64,000 bases of DNA from Woeseiaceae bacterium (GTDB lineage: Bacteria; Pseudomonadota; Gammaproteobacteria; Steroidobacterales; Woeseiaceae), in the NCBI GenBank assembly GCA_028280615.1, contig JANQLK010000007.1, positions 26,708-90,707 on the forward strand, given 5' to 3'. Positions 41,500 through 50,003 of the stretch are shown piece by piece. The position numbers and the translations under genes were made by a program. How positions within the stretch are numbered: position 1 is the first letter of the stretch; the number at the start of each line of letters is the position of its first letter. Under the pieces are notes generated by a model. That model did not search any database and was not told the DNA's origin. It saw only the letters and a program-made list of their open reading frames with translations.

Positions 41500-43463
41500 T
41501 ACCCGAGATTGGCCACTTCGCGTTGATCCTCGCGCTGTCTCTGGCGTTGTGCCAGGGCATCATTCCGATGCTCGGCGCGCACAAGGGCAACGCCGAAATG
41601 ATGGCCGTCGGCCGCACGGCCGCGACCGGTCAGTTCTTCTTTGTCGCGTTCGCGTTCGCCTGCCTGGTATGGGCATTCCTGAACGACGACTTCTCGGTGT
41701 TGTACGTGGCCGAGAACTCGCAGCGCGCGCTGCCAGCAATGTACAAAGTCTCGGCCGTTTGGGCGGCGCACGAGGGCTCGCTGCTGCTCTGGGTATTGAT
41801 CCTGTCAACCTGGACCGTCGCCGTGGCGGCCGGAAGTCGCAGCCTGCCCGACCTGTTCTCGTCGCGCGTGCTCGGCGTGCTGGGCCTGCTGTCGACGGGG
41901 TTCCTGCTGTTCACGATCCTGACGTCGAATCCGTTCCTGAGGCTATCGCCGGCCGCTGTTGACGGCCGCGATCTGAACCCGCTCCTGCAGGACCCGGGTC
42001 TCGCGATTCACCCGCCGATGCTGTACGTCGGCTACGTTGGCTTCTCGGTCGCCTTCGCGTTCGCCGTCGCGGCGATGATCAGCGGCAACCTCGATAGCCG
42101 CTGGGCGCGCTGGACGCGCCCCTGGACGACCGTTAGCTGGATGTTCCTGACCCTGGGCATCATGCTCGGCAGCTGGTGGGCCTACTACGAACTCGGCTGG
42201 GGCGGCTGGTGGTTCTGGGACCCGGTCGAGAACGCCTCGTTCATGCCCTGGCTCGTCGGCACGGCGCTGATCCACTCGCTCGCCGTCACCGAGAAGCGCG
42301 GCCTGTTCAAGAGCTGGACGCTGCTCCTGGCCATCACGGCGTTTTCGCTGAGCCTGCTCGGCACCTTCCTCGTGCGCTCGGGCATCATCGTGTCGGTGCA
42401 TGCGTTTGCGACCGACCCGACCCGCGGCTATTTCATCCTGGGCTTCCTTGCCGTCGTGATACTCGCGGCATTGGCCCTGTACATCTGGCGGGCTCCCGAA
42501 CTGGATTCCGAGGCAGGCTTCCGGCCGCTGTCGCGCGAGGTGTTCCTGCTGCTGAACAACGTGCTGCTTGTCGTGGCCGGCGCGATCGTCTTCTTCGGGA
42601 CGCTGGCGCCGCTGTTTCTCGAGTACTTCACGGGTGAGAAGTACTCGATCGGCGCGCCGTTCTACGAGATCGTGTTTCTGATTCCGACCGTGCCGCTGGT
42701 GCTACTGATCGGCCTGGGCATGCATACCGCCTGGCGGTCGCAGGAATGGTCGACCCTGAAGGGCCGACTGCGCATTCCCGCGATTGCCGCAATCGTCGTC
42801 GGTATCGCCGTGCCGCTCTTTGTCTACGGCCGTATTGGCCTGATGCTTGCCGTGGGCACCGTCGGCGCGTTCTGGATCATGTTTGCATCACTCGTCGAAC
42901 CACTCCGGTCATGGCGTCGCGAGCCGGGCACACCTGGCATCACGCGGGCGATGCTCGGGATGAGCGTGGCGCATTTCGGCGTCGGCGTGTTCACGCTCGG
43001 TGTCACGATCGTTTCGGCGTTCAGCATCGAGACCGACCGCTCGCTGTCACCGGGACAGTCCGTCGACGCCGGAGCCTACACGTTCGAGATGCGCGAGCTG
43101 CTGGATGTGCAGGGACCGAACTACATCGCGCGCGAGGCCGTCGTTGACGTGCGCAAGAACAGCGAGTTCGTCGCGCAGCTCAGGCCGCAGAAGCGCCAGT
43201 ACCTGATTCAGCAGAGTCCGATGACCGAGGCGGGGCTCTTGCCCGGCCTCGATCGGGATCTGATGATCTCCATGGGCGACCAGATCGGCAGCAATGTGTG
43301 GAGCGTGCGCGTCCAGTATCGGCCGCTGGTGCGCTTTATCTGGCTTGGCGCGATAATCATGGCGCTGGGCGGCCTGATTGCGATCACGGATCGTCGCTAT
43401 CGGGTCAAGGTGCGTGAGACCTCGCCCGAAACCGAGCTGACGTCGGCAGCGGAAGCGACCTGA
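41496..43463 (+). CDS. ccmF: Cytochrome c haem lyase subunit CcmF
   Basis: 655 residues, the normal CcmF length. Many helices; the WWD loop is LGWGGWWFWDPVENASFMPW, and histidines near helix ends (VWAAHEGS, IHPPMLYVG, LIHSLAVTEK, SVHAFATD) serve as haem ligands. A large periplasmic loop precedes the last helix. CcmF, with CcmH and CcmI, attaches haem to apocytochrome c. Stop overlaps the ccmG ATG. Confidence 0.95.
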   Translation: MIPEIGHFALILALSLALCQGIIPMLGAHKGNAEMMAVGRTAATGQFFFVAFAFACLVWAFLNDDFSVLYVAENSQRALPAMYKVSAVWAAHEGSLLLWVLILSTWTVAVAAGSRSLPDLFSSRVLGVLGLLSTGFLLFTILTSNPFLRLSPAAVDGRDLNPLLQDPGLAIHPPMLYVGYVGFSVAFAFAVAAMISGNLDSRWARWTRPWTTVSWMFLTLGIMLGSWWAYYELGWGGWWFWDPVENASFMPWLVGTALIHSLAVTEKRGLFKSWTLLLAITAFSLSLLGTFLVRSGIIVSVHAFATDPTRGYFILGFLAVVILAALALYIWRAPELDSEAGFRPLSREVFLLLNNVLLVVAGAIVFFGTLAPLFLEYFTGEKYSIGAPFYEIVFLIPTVPLVLLIGLGMHTAWRSQEWSTLKGRLRIPAIAAIVVGIAVPLFVYGRIGLMLAVGTVGAFWIMFASLVEPLRSWRREPGTPGITRAMLGMSVAHFGVGVFTLGVTIVSAFSIETDRSLSPGQSVDAGAYTFEMRELLDVQGPNYIAREAVVDVRKNSEFVAQLRPQKRQYLIQQSPMTEAGLLPGLDRDLMISMGDQIGSNVWSVRVQYRPLVRFIWLGAIIMALGGLIAITDRRYRVKVRETSPETELTSAAEAT

Positions 43464-44002
43464 TGGCAGCGCGAACCGGGCCTGTCGCGGTCCTTGCGGG
43501 CTTTGTCCTGCTTGTCGTGGTGCTCGCATTCGGGCTGACGCGAGATCCAAGCCAGTTGCCGTCGACCTACATCGACAAGCGTGCGCCGGCCTTCGACCTG
43601 CCGTCGCTCAAGGCGCCGGAACGGCGCGTCAACAACCAAAGCTACGCGGGCGGCCCGGCCCTGATCAACGTCTGGGCCACCTGGTGCGTCGGATGTCGCG
43701 AGGAACATCCGTTCCTGATGGATCTCGCGGCCCAGAACAGCTTGCCGATCTACGGCATCAACTGGCGTGACGAACGGACGGCTGCGCTGGGCTGGCTCGA
43801 GCAGTTCGGCGATCCCTACGTCGCCTCGGGCTTCGATGGTGACGGTCGCGTCGGCATCGACTGGGGCGTCTACGGCGCGCCGGAGAGCTTCCTCGTCGAT
43901 GCCAACGGCGTTGTCCTGCACAAACACCTGGGGCCGCTGACGCCCGAGATCTGGCAGCGCGACTTCGTGCCGCTCCTGACCGAATTCAGGGCCGGCCGAT
44001 GA
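43463..44002 (+). CDS. ccmG: Thiol:disulfide interchange protein CcmG/DsbE
   Basis: 179 residues. One N-terminal anchor helix (VLAGFVLLVVVLAFGL), then a thioredoxin fold with NVWATWCVGCREEHP, the reducing CxxC of CcmG, and the GVYGAPESFLVDANG cis-proline region. It keeps the haem-binding cysteines of apocytochrome c reduced in the periplasm. It begins within the ccmF stop and overlaps ccmH by 4 nt. Confidence 0.95.
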   Translation: MAARTGPVAVLAGFVLLVVVLAFGLTRDPSQLPSTYIDKRAPAFDLPSLKAPERRVNNQSYAGGPALINVWATWCVGCREEHPFLMDLAAQNSLPIYGINWRDERTAALGWLEQFGDPYVASGFDGDGRVGIDWGVYGAPESFLVDANGVVLHKHLGPLTPEIWQRDFVPLLTEFRAGR

Positions 44003-44418
44003 TTCGTCGCTGCACCGCGCTGTTCTTGCTGTTCTTTGCGACCGCGGCACTGCCGATCGACGCCGACAAGGCCTTCGATGATCCCGCGCTGCAGGCCCGC
44101 TACGAAGCGTTGATCGAGGAAGTGCGCTGCCTGAAGTGCCAGAACCAGTCGATCAAGGATTCGAACGCGTTCCTGGCCGCCGATCTGCGTCGCGAGATTC
44201 GCAGGCTGCTCGAAGAGGGCAAGAGCAATGCCGAAATCTACGACTTCCTCGTGACCCGCTATGGCGACTTCGCGCTGTACCGACCACGGTTCGGCGGCAA
44301 GACCCTGATCCTGTGGATCACGCCGGCTGCGCTGCTGCTCGTGGGCGCATTCATGATCGGCCGCATAGTTCGCCGGCGTATGGCGCTGCCGATCGACGAC
44401 GGCGCCGAAACGGAGTAA
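43999..44418 (+). CDS. ccmH: Cytochrome c maturation protein CcmH (CycL type)
   Basis: 139 residues. Signal peptide, then the redox motif EVRCLKCQNQSIKDSN with the LRCxxC-type pair, a helical bundle (REIRRLLEEGKSNAEIYDFLV), and a membrane helix (LILWITPAALLLVGAFMIG) with a short cytoplasmic end. It is the short N-terminal half only; the TPR half is the separate ccmI that follows. It reduces apocytochrome c with CcmG. Confidence 0.95.
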   Translation: MIRRCTALFLLFFATAALPIDADKAFDDPALQARYEALIEEVRCLKCQNQSIKDSNAFLAADLRREIRRLLEEGKSNAEIYDFLVTRYGDFALYRPRFGGKTLILWITPAALLLVGAFMIGRIVRRRMALPIDDGAETE

Positions 44419-44421
44419 GTC

Positions 44422-45462
44422 TTGTTCTGGGTGATCCTGGTCCTGATGAGCCTGGTCGCGGTTGCGTTCGCGATCTGGCCGTTTTCCCGCGGTCTGCCGC
44501 GGCAAGGCGTTCTCGTCGCCGGGCTCATCGTATTCGTTGCCGGCCTGTCGGCGGGTGTCTACACCGGTACGGGTCAGCCCGGCGTGCCGTCGGGCGCGAG
44601 CAGTCCCGTCGCCGGCAACGATTCGATTCCCGGCATCGCGGAAATGGTCGAGTCACTCGCTGCACGGCTCGAGCAGGAGCCCGACGATCTCGAGGGCTGG
44701 AAGATGCTCGGCCGCTCGTACATGACGCTCGGCAACACGCCCGGCGCGATCGAGGCCTACGAACGTGCCGTCGAGCTGTCCGAGGCCCGCGACGTCGGCG
44801 CGCTCGTCGGTCTCGGCGAGGCGCTGCTCGACGGCAACAATCAGGCGATGTCGCAGCGCTCGATCGGCCTGTTCGAAAACGCGCTGGTTCTCGAGCCGAA
44901 CAATCCCCCGGCACTGTTCTGGGGCGGAATCGCCGCGTTCAATCGCGGCGACCCGTCGCTTGCGGCCGATCGCTGGGAGCTTTTGCTGGGCAGCAACCCG
45001 CCCGCCGAGCTGCGGCCGATGATCGAACAGCGCGTCGCCGCGTGGCGAGGTCAGCCGCTTGCACAGGCGCCGGCACAATCGGCCCAGCCGGTCCAACAGC
45101 GCCCGGCGGGCGGCGGCAGCCGCGTCGTGGCTGCAAGCTTGAGCGTCGGGGATGTCGCGGCCGCGGCGCTGCCCGCCGAGGCGACCGTATTCGTGATCGC
45201 GCGCGATCCGGGCCAGCCGTCGCCGCCGATCGCCGTGACCCGGCGGCGCCTGTCGGAGCTGCCCATGGTCGTCGAACTCGGTAACGCCGACTCCATGATT
45301 CCGGGCCGCGAGCTGTCGAACTTCGACGAGTTCGAACTCGTCGCCCGGGTGTCGCTGTCCGGCAGCCCGGCGGCGCAGGCGGGCGACTGGTTCGGGTCGG
45401 CAATCGTGCGTCCGTCCGAAGGCGACAGCGTGGACCTCTCGATCAGCGAGCGCGTCGAGTGA
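44422..45462 (+). CDS. ccmI: Cytochrome c maturation TPR protein CcmI
   Basis: 346 residues from TTG 44422, with GGAG just upstream. Two N-terminal helices (WVILVLMSLVAVAFAIWPF, LVAGLIVFVAGLSAGVY) precede periplasmic TPR repeats (LEGWKMLGRSYMTLGNTPGAIEAYERAV, LFENALVLEPNNPPALFWGG). The C-terminal domain of about 100 residues after the proline/glutamine linker is a beta-rich domain often present in CcmI. CcmI binds the C terminus of apocytochrome c and hands it to CcmFH. Confidence 0.92.
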   Translation: MFWVILVLMSLVAVAFAIWPFSRGLPRQGVLVAGLIVFVAGLSAGVYTGTGQPGVPSGASSPVAGNDSIPGIAEMVESLAARLEQEPDDLEGWKMLGRSYMTLGNTPGAIEAYERAVELSEARDVGALVGLGEALLDGNNQAMSQRSIGLFENALVLEPNNPPALFWGGIAAFNRGDPSLAADRWELLLGSNPPAELRPMIEQRVAAWRGQPLAQAPAQSAQPVQQRPAGGGSRVVAASLSVGDVAAAALPAEATVFVIARDPGQPSPPIAVTRRRLSELPMVVELGNADSMIPGRELSNFDEFELVARVSLSGSPAAQAGDWFGSAIVRPSEGDSVDLSISERVE

Positions 45463-45881
45463 GCGAAGACGGTCCGCCGCGAGAATCGTCGCCCATCGAT
45501 CCCGCGACGATGTGCTTCGCCTGCGGCGAGGAAAACCCGATCGGGCTCGGGATCGCCTTTCACCTCGACGACGACGTCTGCACGGCCGAATTCACGCCCG
45601 ACGAAAACCACGTGGGCTGGGAGGACACCGTGCACGGCGGCATCCTGTACGCGGCGCTCGATGACGTGACGGCCAACGTCCTGTTCCGGCAGGGCCGCAA
45701 GGCGCACACGGCGCGCTCCGAGATTCGCTATCGCAGCCAGGTCCGCGTGGGCGAGACGCTCAGGCTCAAGGGTTGGATCGAGAAGGAGAAGGGCCGGCTC
45801 GTGGTCCTGCACGGCGAGGCGCGCCGCGCATCGGACGATGCCGTCGTGGCCGACTGCGTGTCGAGGTTCATGCTCGAGTAG
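45459..45881 (+). CDS. PaaI-type hotdog thioesterase
   Basis: 140 residues, GTG start inside the ccmI stop (GTGA). The hotdog core has CFACGEENPIGLGIAFHLDD at the start, VHGGILYAALDDVTAN (the active-site HGG) and RYRSQVRVGETLRLKGWI. These enzymes hydrolyse acyl-CoA thioesters. The N-terminal CFACGxxNPxGL signature marks a widespread subfamily whose exact substrate is unclear. Being within the ccm operon it is co-transcribed with, but not obviously part of, haem handling. Confidence 0.88.
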   Translation: MSEDGPPRESSPIDPATMCFACGEENPIGLGIAFHLDDDVCTAEFTPDENHVGWEDTVHGGILYAALDDVTANVLFRQGRKAHTARSEIRYRSQVRVGETLRLKGWIEKEKGRLVVLHGEARRASDDAVVADCVSRFMLE

Positions 45882-45942
45882 CCTTGGCTATCCGCGCCCG
45901 CGGATGGCATGCTCGCCGCTCGGAACGCGACCCGGACTGCGC

Positions 45943-46914
45943 ATGGCCCTGCCCGAGCCCTTGAGGAACACACTACGACTGCCGCTGATCGGCGCGCCGA
46001 TGTTCATCGTATCGGTGCCGGAGCTCGTCATCGCACAGTGCACGGCAGGCATCGTCGGCGCGTTCCCGGCGCTCAACGCACGCCCGCAGCCGGAACTCGG
46101 CCGCTGGATCCGCACGATCAAGGCCGCGCTCGCGGACTACCGCGCGGCGCATCCCGGCGAGCCCGTGGCGCCGTTTGCCGTCAACCAGATCGTGCACGCG
46201 AGCAACGACCGGCTCGAAGCCGACCTCGCGGTTTGCGTCGAACACGAGGTGCCGATCGTCATCACGAGCCTCAGGCCGCCCGCGGCCGTCGTCGACGCCG
46301 TGCACGACTACGGCGGTCTCGTGTTTCACGACGTCATCAGCATGCGTCACGCGGTCAAGGCGATGGAGCAGGGCGTCGACGGCATCATCGCCGTCACGGC
46401 CGGCGCGGGCGGCCATGCGGGCGCCTTGAGTCCGTTCGCGCTCGTGAAGGAGATTCGCCGCGAGTTCGATGGCACGATCATCCTGTCCGGATCGATGAGC
46501 TCCGGCGACGACGTCCTCGCGGCCGAGGCCATGGGCGCCGATCTCGCCTACATGGGCACACGCTTCATCGCAACCGACGAGGCCAACGCCGTGCCGGGCT
46601 ACAAACAGATGGTCGTCGACTCGAGCGCGAAGGACATCGTCTATACGCCGGTCTTCACGGGCGTTCACGGCAGCTACCTCAAGGGCAGCATCGAACGCGC
46701 GGGTCTCGACCCGGACGCGCTCGACGAGCTTAAGCGGCGCGACATGGACTTCGGCAAGCGCGACAAGTCGGACGCTAAGGCCTGGAAGGACATCTGGGGC
46801 GCGGGGCAGGGCGTCGGTACGATCGACGCCGTGAGGCCCGCACGCGACGTCGTGCTCGACCTCGAGCGCCAATACCTGGCGGCGCGCTCGCGTCTCCTGG
46901 GTGTTGCGTCGTGA
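45943..46914 (+). CDS. Nitronate monooxygenase-like FMN enzyme
   Basis: 323 residues from ATG 45943. A TIM barrel binds FMN: LPLIGAPMFIVSVPELVIAQ at the start, GIVGAFPALNARP, VPIVITSLRPP, HDVISMRHAVKAMEQGVDGIIAV, the GGHAG loop (AGAGGHAGALSPFAL) and GADLAYMGTRFIATDEANAV. Family members oxidise alkyl nitronates; others are 2-enoyl reductases of fatty acid synthesis. The substrate is not evident. Stop overlaps crcB. Confidence 0.88.
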   Translation: MALPEPLRNTLRLPLIGAPMFIVSVPELVIAQCTAGIVGAFPALNARPQPELGRWIRTIKAALADYRAAHPGEPVAPFAVNQIVHASNDRLEADLAVCVEHEVPIVITSLRPPAAVVDAVHDYGGLVFHDVISMRHAVKAMEQGVDGIIAVTAGAGGHAGALSPFALVKEIRREFDGTIILSGSMSSGDDVLAAEAMGADLAYMGTRFIATDEANAVPGYKQMVVDSSAKDIVYTPVFTGVHGSYLKGSIERAGLDPDALDELKRRDMDFGKRDKSDAKAWKDIWGAGQGVGTIDAVRPARDVVLDLERQYLAARSRLLGVAS

Positions 46915-47327
46915 GGCTGGCGCTGCTGTCTTACCTGTTCGTCGCGCTCGGCGGCGCATTCGGGGCGATGGCCCGCTACGGCATGCAGGTATGGCTGCAG
47001 CGCGGCGTCGAGTTTCCCTGGGGCACGCTCGCGGCCAATCTCTCGGGCTGCCTGCTCTTGGGCATCGCCGCGGAGCTCGTCGCAAGTTCCGACTGGTTCA
47101 ACGAGGCGGGCCTGATTCCCGACCAGTACCGGCTATTGTTCGCGGTCGGCTTCTGCGGCAGCTTCACGACCTTCTCGACGCTGATCCTCGAGCTGCACAC
47201 GATGCTCGGCAGAGGCGAGCTGCTGTACTCCTTCGCCTACTTCGCGAGTTCCATGCTCGGCGGCTTCGCGCTGTTCTTTTTGGGCCTTGCCGCAACGCGC
47301 GGCCTGATGACGCTCGTCAGCGGCTGA
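46911..47327 (+). CDS. crcB: Fluoride ion channel CrcB/Fluc
   Basis: 138 residues with four helices. The family motifs are GGAFGAMARYG, TLAANLSGCLLLGI and GFCGSFTTFSTLILE, with the central Asn and Phe/Thr residues that line the fluoride path. Fluc channels act as antiparallel dimers exporting fluoride. GTG start within the preceding stop. No fluoride riboswitch is possible here because there is no leader. The 3' end overlaps the convergent PLP decarboxylase gene by 11 nt. Confidence 0.95.
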   Translation: MRLALLSYLFVALGGAFGAMARYGMQVWLQRGVEFPWGTLAANLSGCLLLGIAAELVASSDWFNEAGLIPDQYRLLFAVGFCGSFTTFSTLILELHTMLGRGELLYSFAYFASSMLGGFALFFLGLAATRGLMTLVSG

Positions 47328-48657
47328 TCGCTCTGTCGAGCAGTTCGACGATGCGCCCTGTCCAGTCGGCGTGCTCGGGCTTCATCAGGACCGATCTCAG
47401 GCAGGTCACGGTCTCGGCATCCTGCTGAATCCCCGGCATGCGGCCCGCAACCAGTCCCGTTGGCAGCGCCATGAGCGCCAGGTGCAGGTGCTCGTCGGCC
47501 GCGGCGTCGAAGACCTCGCGCGACAGGCGGCTGATCTCGCTCGCCGCGCTCGCCCGCGGCGCGTAAACGACGATATCGAGTTCGGGGTCGAACAGCGGCG
47601 TGAAATGCCCGCCGGCCGACAGCCGCGCATGAAAGTCGCGCGCCGCATCCAGGCAGCGATCGAGGCCGGCCGCGAACTCGCCGCCGGAAACGGGCGGCAG
47701 CAGTTGGTGCGTCGCCCACAGCGCGACGGCCGAGGCCCCGGGGCGCGAGCACTCGAGGCTGATCTCGCCCAGGTGCAGGTCGGCCGAGCTGAAATAGGTG
47801 TACGGCGAACCGTGCTTGTAAAACCGGCCCACGGACGGATCCCTGAACAGCACGCAGCCGCAGCCGTAGGGCTGCAGGCCGTGCTTGTGCGGGTCGACGA
47901 CGATCGAGTCAGTCTCGCCCAGGCACGCATAGGCCTTGGCCGTCGACGCTTTGAGCGCACTTGCGAGGCCGAAGTAGCCGCCGTAGGCCGCGTCCGCGTG
48001 TACGCGCGCGCCGTGCCGACCGGCGAGTTCGAGAATGCCGGGCAGCGGGTCGACGGCGCCCATCCCCGTGTTGCCTATCGTTGCGACGACCGTGCCGACG
48101 TCACCCTTGTCGAGCTCGCGCTCGAGCGCCGCTATGTCCATGCGGCCCGCCTCGTCGACGTCGACGGCCCGAAACGGCAGGCCGAGTACTTCGCTGATGC
48201 GGCCGTGCGTGTAGTGCGCCTGTGAGGACGCGAGCACGGTCTTGCCGGCATGCAGCCGGCCGCCGACCCACAGCGCCTCGAGGTTGGCCATCGTGCCGCC
48301 GCCCGTGAGGTGGCCGAGCGGCGCGTCCCAGCCGAACACGCGACCGAGGTCGACGATGCATTCCTTTTCCATCGCCGAACTCGCCCGGCCGCCGTCGAGC
48401 GCGTGATTGTTCGGGTTCACCCACAGGGACAGCGCGTAGGCGAGACGGGCCACCGGGTGCGGCGGCTTCAACATTTGACCCGCGTACAGCGGATGAAAAT
48501 AGGGGTAGTTGTCCTGCATCCGCGCGGCCACCTCGTCCAGCACGTCGCGGGTGCGATTGACGTCGAAGCCGGGCGCGAATTCGGGCGCGTCGGCGGCGCC
48601 CTCGGCGAGGCGTTCGACGGCTGTCTTCAGCAGTTCGATTTCGGCGCTGTTAATCAT
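47317..48657 (-). CDS. PLP-dependent group II decarboxylase-like enzyme
   Basis: 446 residues. Type I fold: HLTGGGTMANLEALWVGG and SSQAHYTHGRISEVLGLP in the cofactor domain, ATIGNTGMGAVDP, VHADAAYGGYF (the Asp that pairs with the PLP pyridine nitrogen) and DPHKHGLQPYGCG, whose lysine (about residue 257) forms the internal aldimine. This is the arrangement of aspartate/glutamate/tyrosine/aromatic decarboxylases. The PHKHGLQPYG variant is closer to the aspartate 1-decarboxylase/tyrosine decarboxylase branch; the substrate is not certain. It is convergent with crcB and divergent from the hydroxylase at 48714. Confidence 0.88.
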   Translation of the reverse strand: MINSAEIELLKTAVERLAEGAADAPEFAPGFDVNRTRDVLDEVAARMQDNYPYFHPLYAGQMLKPPHPVARLAYALSLWVNPNNHALDGGRASSAMEKECIVDLGRVFGWDAPLGHLTGGGTMANLEALWVGGRLHAGKTVLASSQAHYTHGRISEVLGLPFRAVDVDEAGRMDIAALERELDKGDVGTVVATIGNTGMGAVDPLPGILELAGRHGARVHADAAYGGYFGLASALKASTAKAYACLGETDSIVVDPHKHGLQPYGCGCVLFRDPSVGRFYKHGSPYTYFSSADLHLGEISLECSRPGASAVALWATHQLLPPVSGGEFAAGLDRCLDAARDFHARLSAGGHFTPLFDPELDIVVYAPRASAASEISRLSREVFDAAADEHLHLALMALPTGLVAGRMPGIQQDAETVTCLRSVLMKPEHADWTGRIVELLDRAISR

Positions 48658-48713
48658 GCGTACAGGGGCTCCGGGGAGGTCATCGCGGAGCTTACCTGAG
48701 ATATGATTCGGGC

Positions 48714-49979
48714 ATGGACCTGATTGCCCTGGCCGTGCCCTTCTTCCTGCTTGCGCTGCTCGTCGAGCTGGCGATCGACCGCTGGCGCGGCAGCGGCCTG
48801 TATCGCGCCAGTGACGCGATCAATTCATTGAGTGCGGGCGTACTGAGCACGACCTTCGGCTACTTCACCAAGCTCATACCGCTGATCGTCTGGGGCTTCG
48901 TCCTCGAACGCTTCGCGATCTTCGATCTGCCGCTGTCGGCATTCGATGCGAGCCTTAAGGGCATCGCGCTCTGGATCGCCGCGGCGGTCGGCTGGGACTT
49001 TTGCTACTACTGGTTCCATCGCGCAAGCCACGAGATGTCGGTGCTCTGGGCGGCGCACGCCGTTCACCACCAGAGCGAGGACTACAATCTTTCCACGGCG
49101 CTGCGCCAGACGAGTACGGGCTTCCTGTTCGGCTGGATCTTTTACCTGCCGCTGTTCGTGCTGGGTTTCCCGCTCGAGGTTCTCGTCACGGTCAACGCAA
49201 TCAACCTGATTTACCAGTTCTGGGTGCATACCCAGCTCGTCGGCCGCATGGGCGCGCTCGACCGGATTTTCGTGACGCCGTCGAACCATCGCGTTCACCA
49301 CGCCCAGAACGAGCGCTACATCGACAAGAACTACGGCGGCATTTTCATACTCTGGGACCGGATGTTCGGCACCTTCGAGGATGAGCGCGAAGACGAACCG
49401 GTGATCTTCGGAGTCCGCAAGCCGCTCGCGAGCTGGAACCCGTTCTGGGCCAACCTCCAGGTCTACGACTACCTGCTGCACGATGCGCGCAAGGCCCGGC
49501 GCTGGCGCGACAGGCTCGGCATCTGGTTCCGGCGCACGGGCTGGCGGCCCGCCGACGTCGAGGCCGCGTGCCCCCGGGCCCGCGCCGACCTGGCCGCGTT
49601 TCGCAAGTACGACCCCGACGTACCCGGCCCGGTACGCCGATACGTCCTCGCGCAATTCTCTGTTGCGGCGTTGGCGACGCTCGGCATTGGCGTCCTGTTC
49701 GCGACCCGCGGCGCGCTGGCCGTGTTGCTTCCGTGTCTCATGCTCTGGGTGTTGCTGTTGACGCTGGGCATGCTGAACGAGGGGCGGGAATTCGCGCTGC
49801 GGCTCGAGATACTGCGGCTCGTCGCCATCAACCCGCTCGCGATTGCGGCTATGCATGTTACCGGGCCGGCGCTGACGCCGACGGCCTGGGCAATCGTGCT
49901 GCTTTACACCGCGCTCTCCTTGGCCGGGATTTCGATTACTAAAATCTACAATAAACAATTAGTTGAAAGTACTTCTTAA
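48714..49979 (+). CDS. Fatty acid hydroxylase-superfamily membrane protein (alkylglycerol monooxygenase-like)
   Basis: 421 residues with about eight helices. The diiron histidine boxes are HRASHE (about 101), HAVHHQSE (about 115) and HRVHHAQNE (about 191), preceded by a WDFCYYWFH segment. The layout of boxes followed by a soluble stretch and a further three helices is that of alkylglycerol monooxygenase (TMEM195-like) rather than a sterol C4 oxidase. It would cleave or hydroxylate ether or acyl lipids at the inner membrane. It begins 56 nt from the divergent PLP gene. Confidence 0.87.
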   Translation: MDLIALAVPFFLLALLVELAIDRWRGSGLYRASDAINSLSAGVLSTTFGYFTKLIPLIVWGFVLERFAIFDLPLSAFDASLKGIALWIAAAVGWDFCYYWFHRASHEMSVLWAAHAVHHQSEDYNLSTALRQTSTGFLFGWIFYLPLFVLGFPLEVLVTVNAINLIYQFWVHTQLVGRMGALDRIFVTPSNHRVHHAQNERYIDKNYGGIFILWDRMFGTFEDEREDEPVIFGVRKPLASWNPFWANLQVYDYLLHDARKARRWRDRLGIWFRRTGWRPADVEAACPRARADLAAFRKYDPDVPGPVRRYVLAQFSVAALATLGIGVLFATRGALAVLLPCLMLWVLLLTLGMLNEGREFALRLEILRLVAINPLAIAAMHVTGPALTPTAWAIVLLYTALSLAGISITKIYNKQLVESTS

Positions 49980-50003
49980 AGTCAATTAGGGAGACCAGGG
50001 AAG

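Noticed and set aside
46800..46911. Possible fluoride riboswitch before crcB
   Set aside because: crcB starts inside the preceding stop codon with no leader; the sequence there is coding.
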